From Planctomycetota bacterium (lineage in GTDB: Bacteria > Planctomycetota > UBA1135), in assembly GCA_002705055.1 (NCBI GenBank), contig PAHY01000021.1:1-64000 (forward strand): DNA of 64,000 bases. Reading direction: 5' to 3'. The notes beneath the pieces are model-generated. The model did no database searches, was not told the DNA's origin, and saw nothing but the letters and a program-made list of their open reading frames with translations. Below are positions 43,378 to 51,676 of the stretch, piece by piece; positions within the stretch are counted from its first letter, which is position 1, and the number at the start of each line of letters is the position of its first letter. A program made the position numbers and the translations under genes.

Positions 43378-46300
43378 ATGCTGTCAGCTCCCTCTGTGGC
43401 GGGCACCTTGCGTGCTTCCGCCGTTCTCCTCCTGAGCATCGCCGCTGCGGCCCCGACGGCCGCCCAACAGGCGAGCTCCCTTCCTGAAGCCTGGATCGAT
43501 CACCTCGATTGGCGCAGCGTCGGCCCTGCCAACATGGGCGGCCGCGTCACATCGATCGCGGTGAATCCGCACGACTCGAGCGAGTACTGGATCGGCATGG
43601 CGACCGGCGGTGTGTTGCACACCACGAACCGCGGGGTCACCTACGAGCACCAGTTCGACGCGGAGTCGACCGCCAGCGTGGGCTCGATCGCGGTTTCGAA
43701 GTCGAACCCCGACGTGGTCTGGGTGGGCTCGGGCGAGTCCAACCCGCGCAACAGTGTCAGCTGGGGCCACGGCGCCTTCAAGTCGACGGACGGCGGCAAG
43801 ACCTGGAAGAACATGGGCCTGAAGGACACCTTCCAGATCGGTGTCGTCAAGATCCACCCCGAGGACGAGAACGTGGTCTACGTCGGTGCGCTGGGTCGCC
43901 TGTGGGGCGACTGCGAGAACCGCGGCCTGTACAAGACCACCGACGGCGGCGAGACCTGGGAAAAGGTGCTCTACGTCGATGACAAGACCGGGATCATCGA
44001 CATGCGGCTCGACCCGCAGAACCCGGACACGATGATCGTCGCGACCTACGAGCGTCAGCGCGATGGCTTCGACACCAACGACCCGGCGAAGAAGTGGGGT
44101 GAAGGTTCGGGTCTGCACAAGTCCACCGATGGTGGCAAGACCTGGAAGGAGCTGCGCAACGGTCTGCCCAGCGGCACGCTGGGCCGGATTGGCCTGGACT
44201 ACTCGGCTTCCGAGCCGGGCGTGGTTTGGGCGGTCATTGAATCCGACCGCATCACCCAGGAGCCCGAGAACGCTGCCTGGATGGGCCTGCGTGGCGAGAA
44301 TGCCGAGGTCGGCGCGCGCGTCACTTCGGTCGAGAAGGACGGCCCGGCCGATGAAGCCGGCCTGCAGGAAGGCGACATCGTGATTCTGATGGCGGGCCAG
44401 ACGGTCCACTCATGGAATGACATGCAGGCGGAGATCCGCAAGCATCTCGCCGGTCAGACGATCGGCGTGGTGGTCTCGCGCAACCGCGAGCGCGTCGAGA
44501 TGGACGTGACCTTCCGCACCCGCCCGAGCGAAGAGGAAGACGGTGGCCGTCAGGGTCGACGCGGCCCGGCGGAAGAAACCACGCCGGCTGCGGAAGATGC
44601 TCCGCCGCCCCCCGGACCCTTCCACCTGGGACTGGGTGGCCAGGTCGCCAACGTGCAGGATCAGCAGGGCCCGGACGGCCATGAGTACGGCGGCGTCTAC
44701 CGCTCGGCCGATGGCGGCGAAAGCTGGACGCGCATCAACTCGCTGAACCCGCGCCCGATGTATTACAGCCGCATCTACGTCGATCCGAGTGACGGCGAGA
44801 AGGTGTACGTGTTGGGCACGCAGCTGCACAAGTCGATGGATGGCGGAGAGACCTTTACTTCGAACGGTCACGACCGCGAAGTGCACGTCGACCATCACGC
44901 CATGTGGATCAACCCGGCGGATGGCCGCAACATGATCCTGGGTAACGACGGTGGCATCTACGTCACCTTCGATCGCATGGGCGAGTGGGACCACCACAAC
45001 CACATGGCGCTCGGCCAGTTTTATCAGGTCGAGGCGGATGCCACCCGCGACTACAAGGTCTACGGCGGTCTGCAGGACAACGGTTCCTGGGGCGGTCCGC
45101 AGCGCGTCGCCAACAACTCCGGCCCGGTCAACTCGGACTGGTTCAACATCGGCGGCGGCGACGGCTTTGTCGTGCGCGTCGATCCGAACGACCCCAACCA
45201 GATCTACGGCGAGTCGCAGAACGGCTACACCTACCGCGTCAACCTCGAGACCGGCGAGCAGGGTTCGATCCGGGCGCGCCCGCCGCGCGGCGAGCGCTAT
45301 CGCTTCAACTGGAACACCCCTTTCATCCTGTCGCCGCACAACTCGCAGGTCTACTACAGCGCCGGCAACCACGTCTTCCGTTCGCCCGACAAGGGCAATG
45401 GACTGACCGCGATCTCGCCCGAGATCACGCGCACCGACCGCGGTGCCGCGACGGCGCTGCACGAGTCGCCGGCACGCGAAGGCGTGATCTACGTCGGCAC
45501 CGATGACGGCGCGCTTTGGATGACGCCGGACCACGGCAAGACCTGGATCGATCTCTATGATCCGCCTGCCGAAGAGGAGCCCGCTCAGGAAGAGGCTGCG
45601 GAAGCAGACGCCTCCGAAGCGGATGCCCCCGCGGCAGAAGCTCCGGCCGCGCCCAACACGCCGCTCGACGGCAACTGGACCGGCGAAGCCAAGCATGAAG
45701 AGATCCCCGAAGGGCAGGGCGGATTCACGATGGCGCTGCGCGTCGACGAGCAGGGCCGGGTCCGCGGCACGATGACCACCGACTTCGGTGAGTCCAGCGT
45801 GTCCGACGGCAAGTTCGACGCCGAGAACAACTCGGTGCGCTTCCGCTTCTCGAACGACATGATGTCGGGCATCGTGACCGGCAAGATCGCCGAGAACTCG
45901 ATGACCGGTCAGATCGACGCCGGCCCGGGCATGATCCTGCTCGACTTCACGGCCAAGCGTGATGCTCCGCGCGGTCCGCGCGCGGGTGCCCGTGGCGCTG
46001 CCCGCGAAGGCGGTGGCGGTCAGGGTCGCGGCAACTTCCAGGGCCGGGACATCTCCGAGCTTCCGCCGGAAGTGCAGGAGCGGATCCGTCAGCGCCAAGC
46101 GCAAGGCGGCGGCCAGGCGGGCTTCGCCGGTCGCGGCGGCGCGCGCATGCGCGGCGAAGCACAGGCCGAGGGCAGCGCCCGCGGACTCGCCGATCACATG
46201 GGCGAGCATCGCTTCCACGTCAGCTCGATCCAGGCCTCGCAGCACAACGCCGAGCGGGTCTACATCACGCTCGACGGCCACCGCAGCAACGACGATCTGC

Positions 46301-46992
46301 CGCACGTCTTCCGTTCGGATGACATGGGTCGTACCTGGACTTCGCTGACCGAGAACCTGCCGGACATGGCAGGCTCGGCTCGCGTGATCGTCGAGGACTA
46401 CGAAAACCAGGATGTGCTGTTCCTCGGCACCGAGTTCGGCGCTTGGGCCTCGATCGATCGCGGCGCCACCTGGACCCGGATCAACAACGATGATCTGCCG
46501 ACCGTGCCGGTGCACGACTTCAAGCTGCACAAGCTGACCGGCGAGCTCATCGCCGGAACGCACGGCCGTTCGATCTGGATCGTCGATGTCTCGACCCTGC
46601 GTCAGCTCAGCGCCGAAGCCATGGAAGAGCGCGCCAAGCTCTACCAGCCGGAAGAGGCGATGATCTGGAAGCGGGCACGCTCTGCCGGCAGCAGCGGCAC
46701 GCGTCGCTTCGTCGGTGAGAACCCGTCGGGCGGGGCGCCGATTCGCTACTCACTCGGCGCGCGCGCGCGCAGCGTCGAGCTGTGGATCACCGACATCCGC
46801 GGCGAGACCATCTGGGAAGCCGAAGAAGCCCCCACGACCCAGGGCCTGCATGAGTTCCGTTGGAACCTGCGCGCTGCCGCAAGTGGTGGGCGTCGCTGGT
46901 CGCCGCCGGTCCCGGCTGGCCAGTACCTGGTCAACCTGAAGGTCGACGGCAACACCCAGACGCAGATTCTGGAAGTGATCGCCGAAGACTAG
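43378..46992 (+). CDS. secreted Asp-box (BNR/VPS10-like) propeller protein with PDZ insertion
   Basis: 1204 residues. A signal peptide (residues 1-30, ending AAPTAAQQ) is followed by a large beta-propeller with Asp-box motifs SxDxGxTW near residues 136, 185, 249, 442 and 485 (for example KSTDGGKTW). The catalytic glutamates and arginines of true sialidases are not evident, so binding is the safer role. Residues about 305-380 form a PDZ domain (VEKDGPADEAGLQEGDIVILMAG) inserted in the propeller. An acidic Ala/Glu linker lies near 730-765, and an Arg/Gly-rich stretch near 860-935. The family is common in secretomes of diverse bacteria and has no proven substrate. Its stop overlaps the next, converging gene by 4 bases. 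Confidence 0.87.
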   Translation: MLSAPSVAGTLRASAVLLLSIAAAAPTAAQQASSLPEAWIDHLDWRSVGPANMGGRVTSIAVNPHDSSEYWIGMATGGVLHTTNRGVTYEHQFDAESTASVGSIAVSKSNPDVVWVGSGESNPRNSVSWGHGAFKSTDGGKTWKNMGLKDTFQIGVVKIHPEDENVVYVGALGRLWGDCENRGLYKTTDGGETWEKVLYVDDKTGIIDMRLDPQNPDTMIVATYERQRDGFDTNDPAKKWGEGSGLHKSTDGGKTWKELRNGLPSGTLGRIGLDYSASEPGVVWAVIESDRITQEPENAAWMGLRGENAEVGARVTSVEKDGPADEAGLQEGDIVILMAGQTVHSWNDMQAEIRKHLAGQTIGVVVSRNRERVEMDVTFRTRPSEEEDGGRQGRRGPAEETTPAAEDAPPPPGPFHLGLGGQVANVQDQQGPDGHEYGGVYRSADGGESWTRINSLNPRPMYYSRIYVDPSDGEKVYVLGTQLHKSMDGGETFTSNGHDREVHVDHHAMWINPADGRNMILGNDGGIYVTFDRMGEWDHHNHMALGQFYQVEADATRDYKVYGGLQDNGSWGGPQRVANNSGPVNSDWFNIGGGDGFVVRVDPNDPNQIYGESQNGYTYRVNLETGEQGSIRARPPRGERYRFNWNTPFILSPHNSQVYYSAGNHVFRSPDKGNGLTAISPEITRTDRGAATALHESPAREGVIYVGTDDGALWMTPDHGKTWIDLYDPPAEEEPAQEEAAEADASEADAPAAEAPAAPNTPLDGNWTGEAKHEEIPEGQGGFTMALRVDEQGRVRGTMTTDFGESSVSDGKFDAENNSVRFRFSNDMMSGIVTGKIAENSMTGQIDAGPGMILLDFTAKRDAPRGPRAGARGAAREGGGGQGRGNFQGRDISELPPEVQERIRQRQAQGGGQAGFAGRGGARMRGEAQAEGSARGLADHMGEHRFHVSSIQASQHNAERVYITLDGHRSNDDLPHVFRSDDMGRTWTSLTENLPDMAGSARVIVEDYENQDVLFLGTEFGAWASIDRGATWTRINNDDLPTVPVHDFKLHKLTGELIAGTHGRSIWIVDVSTLRQLSAEAMEERAKLYQPEEAMIWKRARSAGSSGTRRFVGENPSGGAPIRYSLGARARSVELWITDIRGETIWEAEEAPTTQGLHEFRWNLRAAASGGRRWSPPVPAGQYLVNLKVDGNTQTQILEVIAED

Positions 46993-48065
46993 GACGACCA
47001 TTTCACGACATAGACCGGTGGGAGCCGCAGCGCTTGCTGCTCCCACCGGTCTCCGCCGTTCTGGGTGAGCCAAAGCCCGCCAGTCGTCGAGCCGAAAGCA
47101 AGACGATCGCCGCTGGCGTCGATCGCGAGCGCGTGGCGGAACACCAGGTCGTAGGCGTGCGACTGCGGCAGCCCATCGCTTTGGACCTCGAAGCTCTGGC
47201 CGCCATCGTTGGTGCGTTGCACCACGACCTTGGCGTCGACCGGCACCCGGCACTGGTCCTTGACCGCCGGCACGAACCAGGCGCGATCGGGATCCTGCGG
47301 GTGCACCGCGACCGCGAAGCCAAAGGCCGAGACCGGCGCGGTGGTGATCTCCTCCCAAGCCGCATCGCCGTCCTTGCGGAAGATCCCGCAGTGGTGCTGC
47401 GTCCATAGCCGGTCGGGCTGCGCCGGGCAGCGCACGATCAGGTGCGGGTCCTGTGAGTCCGGCTCGAACTGCTGCTCTTCAGGAAGGAAGTCGGCGCGCA
47501 TGCCGTGCGCGATCTGTTCCCAGCTTGCGCCGTCATCGCGGGTCAGCCAGGCCCCGCCGCAAGAGACGCCCACGACAATCTCGGTCGAGCGCTGGGGGTG
47601 GACGCAGATCGAGTGGATCGCAGGCTCGTCGGCTCCGCCGCCGAACCACTTGGCTCGCCCCGGGTGATCCCAGAGCGAGCGCACCAGCTCCCAGCTCTGG
47701 CCGTGGTCATCGCTGCGGAACAGGCCGCCGGGAATCGTCCCGGCCCAGAGCCGCCCCGGCTGATCCGCCCCGCCGGATTCGAGCGCCCAGAGCTCCTGGA
47801 CGCTGGCCTCCTCCCCTTCAGGAAAAGCCGGGCAGCTGACTTCTTCCCAGGCATCCGCGCCGGGCGCGAGCCGATGCAGCTTCGGCCCGAAGTGGCCGAG
47901 GTTGAGCGCGGCGTAGCGCGCGCCATCCCGCGCGTCAGTGAGCAGCTGCGTCACCGGATCGCCGACGAAGTCGTGGCGCGTCGGCGTCCAGCTTCCCTCC
48001 CCCTGATTCTGCAAAGTGAACAGACCCTTGCGGGTACCGACCAACAGGGTGGGAGCAACGGACAT
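46989..48065 (-). CDS. Asp-box repeat (exo-sialidase-like) protein, cytoplasmic
   Basis: 358 residues, no signal peptide. It begins PTLLVGTRKGLFTLQ and carries Asp-boxes LFRSDDHGQSWELV, WLTRDDGASWEQI, VQRTNDGGQSFEV and WLTQNGGDRWEQ. The propeller matches the family annotated as exo-alpha-sialidase, but typical sialidase catalytic residues are not obvious. In many bacteria this family sits beside a MoaD/ThiS-like gene, as here (11 bases upstream), suggesting a shared unknown role. Co-transcription from the moaD-like promoter is likely. Confidence 0.82.
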   Translation of the reverse strand: MSVAPTLLVGTRKGLFTLQNQGEGSWTPTRHDFVGDPVTQLLTDARDGARYAALNLGHFGPKLHRLAPGADAWEEVSCPAFPEGEEASVQELWALESGGADQPGRLWAGTIPGGLFRSDDHGQSWELVRSLWDHPGRAKWFGGGADEPAIHSICVHPQRSTEIVVGVSCGGAWLTRDDGASWEQIAHGMRADFLPEEQQFEPDSQDPHLIVRCPAQPDRLWTQHHCGIFRKDGDAAWEEITTAPVSAFGFAVAVHPQDPDRAWFVPAVKDQCRVPVDAKVVVQRTNDGGQSFEVQSDGLPQSHAYDLVFRHALAIDASGDRLAFGSTTGGLWLTQNGGDRWEQQALRLPPVYVVKWSS

Positions 48066-48076
48066 AGAAGATCAGC

Positions 48077-48349
48077 CTAGCCGCCCGAGAGCGCCTGCAT
48101 CACATCCAGATCCTGGCCCGGTTCGAGCGGCCGGTCGAGCGCGTCCGCGCCGCGCGCCAGCTCGCCGCCGACGAAGAGCGCCACGTGCTTGCGCAGCACC
48201 CCCTGCTCGTCGAGCAGATAGGCGCGCAGGCGCGGGTTCTGATCGAACACCTGCTCCAGCGCCTCGCGCGGGGTCGCGCCCTCGACCTCGGCCGGCGGCG
48301 CTTCTAGGAAGCGGCGGAGCTGAGGGGTGAAGCGCACGTGGACCGGCAT
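48077..48349 (-). CDS. MoaD/ThiS-like ubiquitin-fold small protein
   Basis: 90 residues with the beta-grasp pattern: short strand HVRFTPQLRRFL, helix TPREALEQVFDQNP, LRAYLLDEQGVLRKHVALFVGGE, and a final DLDVMQALSGG. The double glycine at the end is the site that E1-like enzymes activate in MoaD, ThiS and related sulfur carriers. No MoaE, ThiG or E1-like gene is nearby. Its partner appears to be the downstream Asp-box protein. Confidence 0.82.
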   Translation of the reverse strand: MPVHVRFTPQLRRFLEAPPAEVEGATPREALEQVFDQNPRLRAYLLDEQGVLRKHVALFVGGELARGADALDRPLEPGQDLDVMQALSGG

Positions 48350-48355
48350 CGACTC

Positions 48356-48361
48356 AGAATA
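48356..48361 (-). promoter_or_regulatory. -10 element of the moaD-like gene, leaderless type
   Basis: On the minus strand TATTCT is followed by six bases and ATG 48349. It overlaps the plus-strand element CAGAAT (48355-48360) of the divergent gene, in a 17-base intergenic gap. AGGAG at 48366-48362 is an alternative ribosome-binding site. Confidence 0.45.
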
Positions 48362-48366
48362 CTCCT

Positions 48367-48669
48367 ATGCTCAGACGCATGGACGCCGCCAGTTTCCGCT
48401 CCAGCCTCGCCGCCCTGACGCCGCCGACCGAGCTGGACCCCCTGCTGACGGCGCTATGGCTGGCCTGGAACGGCCGCTGGGAGGAGGCGCACGACGCGGT
48501 CAACCGCTGCGAAGGCACCGAAGGCGCCTGGCTGCACGCCCATCTGCATCGCGAGGAAGGCGACCTCCACAATGCTGACTATTGGTATCGGCGTGCCCAG
48601 CGCGAAGGGCCTACGCACGGCCTGATCGAGGAGCGCGAAGCGATGCTGCAGGCCTGGACCGAGAACTGA
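48367..48669 (+). CDS. small conserved protein of unknown function
   Basis: 100 residues, helical, no signal peptide. DPLLTALWLAWNGRWEEAHDAVN and AWLHAHLHREEGDLHNADYWYRRAQRE make two helical hairpins similar to short TPR-like units; the second, with EGDLHNADYWYRRA, resembles a small family common in proteobacteria. ATG 48367 has CAGAAT six bases upstream; ATG 48379 with TATGCT eight bases upstream is an alternative. Function unknown. Confidence 0.72.
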   Translation: MLRRMDAASFRSSLAALTPPTELDPLLTALWLAWNGRWEEAHDAVNRCEGTEGAWLHAHLHREEGDLHNADYWYRRAQREGPTHGLIEEREAMLQAWTEN

Positions 48670-48810
48670 ATCGCGCTTCTCGGCCGTTCCGGATCTTCAC
48701 AAATCCTCCTTCCCAGGCACTTAGGAATTCGGGACAATATCCCCCGTTTGGTCCGCCTGTGCGAACTCGAATCTGGGATTTCGCATTGGCTTCAGAACCC
48801 GAATTTCCCC

Positions 48811-50508
48811 ATGCAAAAACTCCCGATCCTCGCTGCCCTTGCTGCGACCGCTGGCGTCGCCGCGGCACAGAATCCTCGTACTCCCGTTCGTGTCGACACC
48901 GCTTCGAACTTCGCAGAAGTTCCTTGCGTGGCTTCCGATCAGGACCTTTCCGCCATTCTCTATCAGGTTGACGCCGATAACAGCCTTTGGGTGACAACCT
49001 CCGACGGGCGTGGAATCAACTGGACCGCACCGGTCCGAATCGATGATAAGCCTTCCGGTTCGCCCAACTTCATTCTGACTCGCAAATCGCTTCGAGTCGA
49101 GAATGGAAACATCTTTGCGTGCTGGCGCGACGACCGAAACGGCGCGGTCGATGACATGTACTTCACCGTCTCGACGGATGGAGGCGCGACTTGGGCGGCC
49201 AATGTCCTCCTCGATAAGGGCTATCCGACAGGTGGGAACCCCGTCCGAGACTATGCGTTTGATGTTGACGGCGATTCCGCTGCAGTTCTGATTGCAACGG
49301 ATAACGGTGACGAGGACCTCTTCCTTGTCGTGTCGACAAGCGCGTCTACGGGAGCGTTCTCTGCAGCGATTCCGGCAAGTACTTTCAATGGACTCGGCGA
49401 CGCCGACGCGATCGACCTTGAGATCGAAGGTGATCTTGTTCACTTCGCGTACAACCACGACACCACAGGTGTGAATCAAACCTATTACAGCGTCTATGAC
49501 CTTGCCGGCGGGACGTTCTTGACTCAGGACTTGCTTGTCTCCGCAAATGCGCAGGCAGCTGGTGGCGACTCAGCTGGAGCGCTTGACATCTCATGCCAAG
49601 GTTCTGAGGCTCTCATTGGCTGGGAAGTCGATGACGTGAATGGCGCCTCTGAAGAACTGTGGGTCAACCTGATCGAGAGTGGCGTCGCACTGGGCGACGT
49701 CCAGATCGGTGGCTACCTTGCCGGAACTGACGACGTTGATCAGACGACAGTGTTCCATACTGGCACTCGAGCAATCGTCGCTTGGGAGGACAATCGCACA
49801 GGCGGAGACGAGTGCTATGTCGCGTCGTCAGACTTGACTGGTGGAGCATTTGCCTTTGGTGCAGAGACACAATTCACCTCCGGAGGAGGTGGGTTCCCAT
49901 CGATCTCTGGTGGTGGCGATTACTTCGCATGCACCGCGACTGGAGGCGGGTTCCCTGAGGCTGTTAACGCGATCGCTTCGCGTGACGGCGGCACGAGCTT
50001 CGGCACTCCGTTCGTGGTTTCGAACAATGCAGGATTCGATGCCGACTTTGCAGAAGTCGCATTCAATGAAGTCTATGGCAACTTTGTCGTGAGCTATCTG
50101 GCAGATGAACTTACGGATAACGAGTGCTACGCCGGTGGCTTCCGCGTCCAGTCGGTCGCTGCCGTCGGCACCTTCTCGGCCGGCTCGCCGGTGAGCTTCG
50201 AAGTCTCGAACTTCGGTCTCTCGGAAGATGGCCAGAACTTCGCCGTCGTCGCCTCGAACGCGATGGGCAGCATCGTTCTGCCGGACGGTCGTGACATCGG
50301 CCTCGCCAACGGCACCATCTACAACTACACCCGCTCGCGCGTCCCCGGCCAGTTCTCGGGTGCGCTCAGCGGTGGCGCCGGCTCGCTCGCGACCTTCAAC
50401 CTGCCGAACGTCGCGCCGGGCACCACGATCTACTTCACCGCGGTCGGCTTCGACGCCTCGGCGAACCTGTACAGCATCACCGACGTCCAGTCGGTCACCA
50501 CGCTGTAA
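48811..50508 (+). CDS. secreted protein with sialidase-like repeats and a GC-rich C-terminal module
   Basis: 565 residues from ATG 48811, which opens a clear signal peptide (ILAALAATAGVAAAQ). Residues about 20-440 have propeller-like strands such as YFTVSTDGGATWAANV and IVAWEDNRTGGDECY. The DNA here is much less GC-rich than the surroundings and uses many A/T-ending codons. From about 50130 the DNA turns GC-rich, encoding a module with GSPVSFEVSNFGLSEDGQNF, GSIVLPDGRDIGL and PGTTIYFTAVGFDASANLY. This looks like a shared C-terminal surface or sorting module joined to a different, possibly acquired, repeat domain. No enzyme motif is seen. Confidence 0.8.
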   Translation: MQKLPILAALAATAGVAAAQNPRTPVRVDTASNFAEVPCVASDQDLSAILYQVDADNSLWVTTSDGRGINWTAPVRIDDKPSGSPNFILTRKSLRVENGNIFACWRDDRNGAVDDMYFTVSTDGGATWAANVLLDKGYPTGGNPVRDYAFDVDGDSAAVLIATDNGDEDLFLVVSTSASTGAFSAAIPASTFNGLGDADAIDLEIEGDLVHFAYNHDTTGVNQTYYSVYDLAGGTFLTQDLLVSANAQAAGGDSAGALDISCQGSEALIGWEVDDVNGASEELWVNLIESGVALGDVQIGGYLAGTDDVDQTTVFHTGTRAIVAWEDNRTGGDECYVASSDLTGGAFAFGAETQFTSGGGGFPSISGGGDYFACTATGGGFPEAVNAIASRDGGTSFGTPFVVSNNAGFDADFAEVAFNEVYGNFVVSYLADELTDNECYAGGFRVQSVAAVGTFSAGSPVSFEVSNFGLSEDGQNFAVVASNAMGSIVLPDGRDIGLANGTIYNYTRSRVPGQFSGALSGGAGSLATFNLPNVAPGTTIYFTAVGFDASANLYSITDVQSVTTL

Positions 50509-50515
50509 GGCAAAA

Positions 50516-50544
50516 GGCCGTCGATCCCCCCCGGATCGACGGCC
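50516..50544. terminator. perfect 12-bp hairpin
   Basis: GGCCGTCGATCC (50516-50527) pairs fully with GGATCGACGGCC (50533-50544) around five C bases. It is 8 bases past the stop of the secreted protein. AAAA precedes it, which becomes a T-run on the minus strand, so it could end transcripts from the minus side too. Confidence 0.75.
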
Positions 50545-50558
50545 CCATGCGACATTGG

Positions 50559-50588
50559 AAAGGCCTCGCCCGGAAGGGCGAGGCCTTT
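50559..50588. terminator. perfect 13-bp hairpin with GGAA loop
   Basis: AAAGGCCTCGCCC (50559-50571) pairs with GGGCGAGGCCTTT (50576-50588) with a GGAA loop. A-tract before and T-rich bases after make it a bidirectional intrinsic terminator between convergent genes. Confidence 0.9.
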
Positions 50589-50595
50589 CTCTTTG

Positions 50596-51486
50596 TTAGA
50601 AGCGCGAGCCGCTGTTGAGCACGATCTCTTGCGGGATCAGCGCGGCGGCTTCGGCGCCCTGCTCGGCGGCTTCGAGTTCGAACTCGGCACGCTGCTCGTA
50701 GTTCATCTGGTTCTGCGAGCTGGAGAGCACCTGCAGCTCAGCCTCTTGGCGGCTGCGGATTCCGGAGAGACGCGACTGGATCTGATCCAGGCTGCCCGCT
50801 TCGTAGCGGCTCATCTCTTCGATGGTCTTGTTGCGCTTCTCCATCAGGTCGATCAGACGCTCGTTGCGAGCCACTGCGTCGACTTGACGCTCGAGTTGAT
50901 CCAGCTGAGCCTGGAACTGAGCCCGCTCGCTTTCGAGCTGAGCGAGGACTTCTTCCATGCGCTCGGCCTGCTGGTACAGGTAACCGAGGTCACGGTCGGC
51001 GTCCTCGACGCGGCTCGAGTAGGTCGCGGCCACCTGGTTTGCCTGGGCAGCGCGGGCCTTGGCGCGCGACTGAGCGGCGCTGACGGCGTAGCGGCTGGAG
51101 GCGTTGGTGAAGGCGACCGGCTCGGTGCCGATCTCGGTGTTGAAGGACTCGGCGTCCTGGCGGGCGAGCAGCACGACGCGCTGGGCGACGGCCTTCTCAC
51201 GCTCGAGCTCGCGGATCTGCTGATGCAGGTCAGTGAGATCGGCCTGGACGGAGGCGATGCGCTTCGGGTACTCCTTTTGCAGCTTGCGGAGCTGCGAGCG
51301 CAGAGCGACCGGGTCGTCGATGTTGGCGTCGATCACATCGCTGATCTCGGTTTTGACTTGATGGGCCATGGCGTGCACACGCTCGGGGCCGGCAACCATG
51401 GCTGCGATTCCGGCGACCACGAGCATGATCAGCGCCAGGCGAAAGAAAGGCTTGAGGATGCTGAGCATGACGGTCTTCACATTCAT
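50596..51486 (-). CDS. membrane-anchored coiled-coil protein
   Basis: 296 residues from ATG 51486. One membrane helix (ALIMLVVAGIAAMVAG, about residues 17-33) is followed by long heptad-rich helices with few prolines: LRSQLRKLQKEYPKRIASVQADLTDLH near residue 65, and VLAQLESERAQFQAQLDQLERQ near 190. The layout recalls PspA/IM30-like or envelope-stress coiled coils, but no family signature is certain. It is divergent from the sigma factor-kinase pair with 190 bases between starts, and a regulatory link is plausible. Confidence 0.72.
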   Translation of the reverse strand: MNVKTVMLSILKPFFRLALIMLVVAGIAAMVAGPERVHAMAHQVKTEISDVIDANIDDPVALRSQLRKLQKEYPKRIASVQADLTDLHQQIRELEREKAVAQRVVLLARQDAESFNTEIGTEPVAFTNASSRYAVSAAQSRAKARAAQANQVAATYSSRVEDADRDLGYLYQQAERMEEVLAQLESERAQFQAQLDQLERQVDAVARNERLIDLMEKRNKTIEEMSRYEAGSLDQIQSRLSGIRSRQEAELQVLSSSQNQMNYEQRAEFELEAAEQGAEAAALIPQEIVLNSGSRF

Positions 51487-51676
51487 TGAGTGGTTTCCGG
51501 GATGCGACCGGAGCGGACGGAGGTGCCGTCCACGCAGCCTTGTTGGGGAAGCCGCGCGGCGGATTTCGCCCCGGCCTCCGCTTTTTCCGTGCGTAGTAGG
51601 ATGGTCCTGAGGCGCGCCCCCCGGCGCCTGCCTCCCCGCCGCTGCCCGCGGAGCCCCACAAATACAACTCCCTGAC
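51487..51676. promoter_or_regulatory. divergent promoter region, coiled-coil gene / sigma factor
   Basis: This 190-base gap serves both genes. TACAAC (51663-51668) ends eight bases before the sigma factor ATG and is a probable leaderless -10 with one mismatch at its last base. A C-run (51618-51623) and GGCGCG-type repeats are present, but no clear operator could be defined. No coding sequence is seen. Confidence 0.45.

Noticed and set aside
43378-48065. Calling the two Asp-box proteins active sialidases.
   Set aside because: Asp-boxes are structural; the arginine triad and Tyr/Glu pair of sialidases were not evident.
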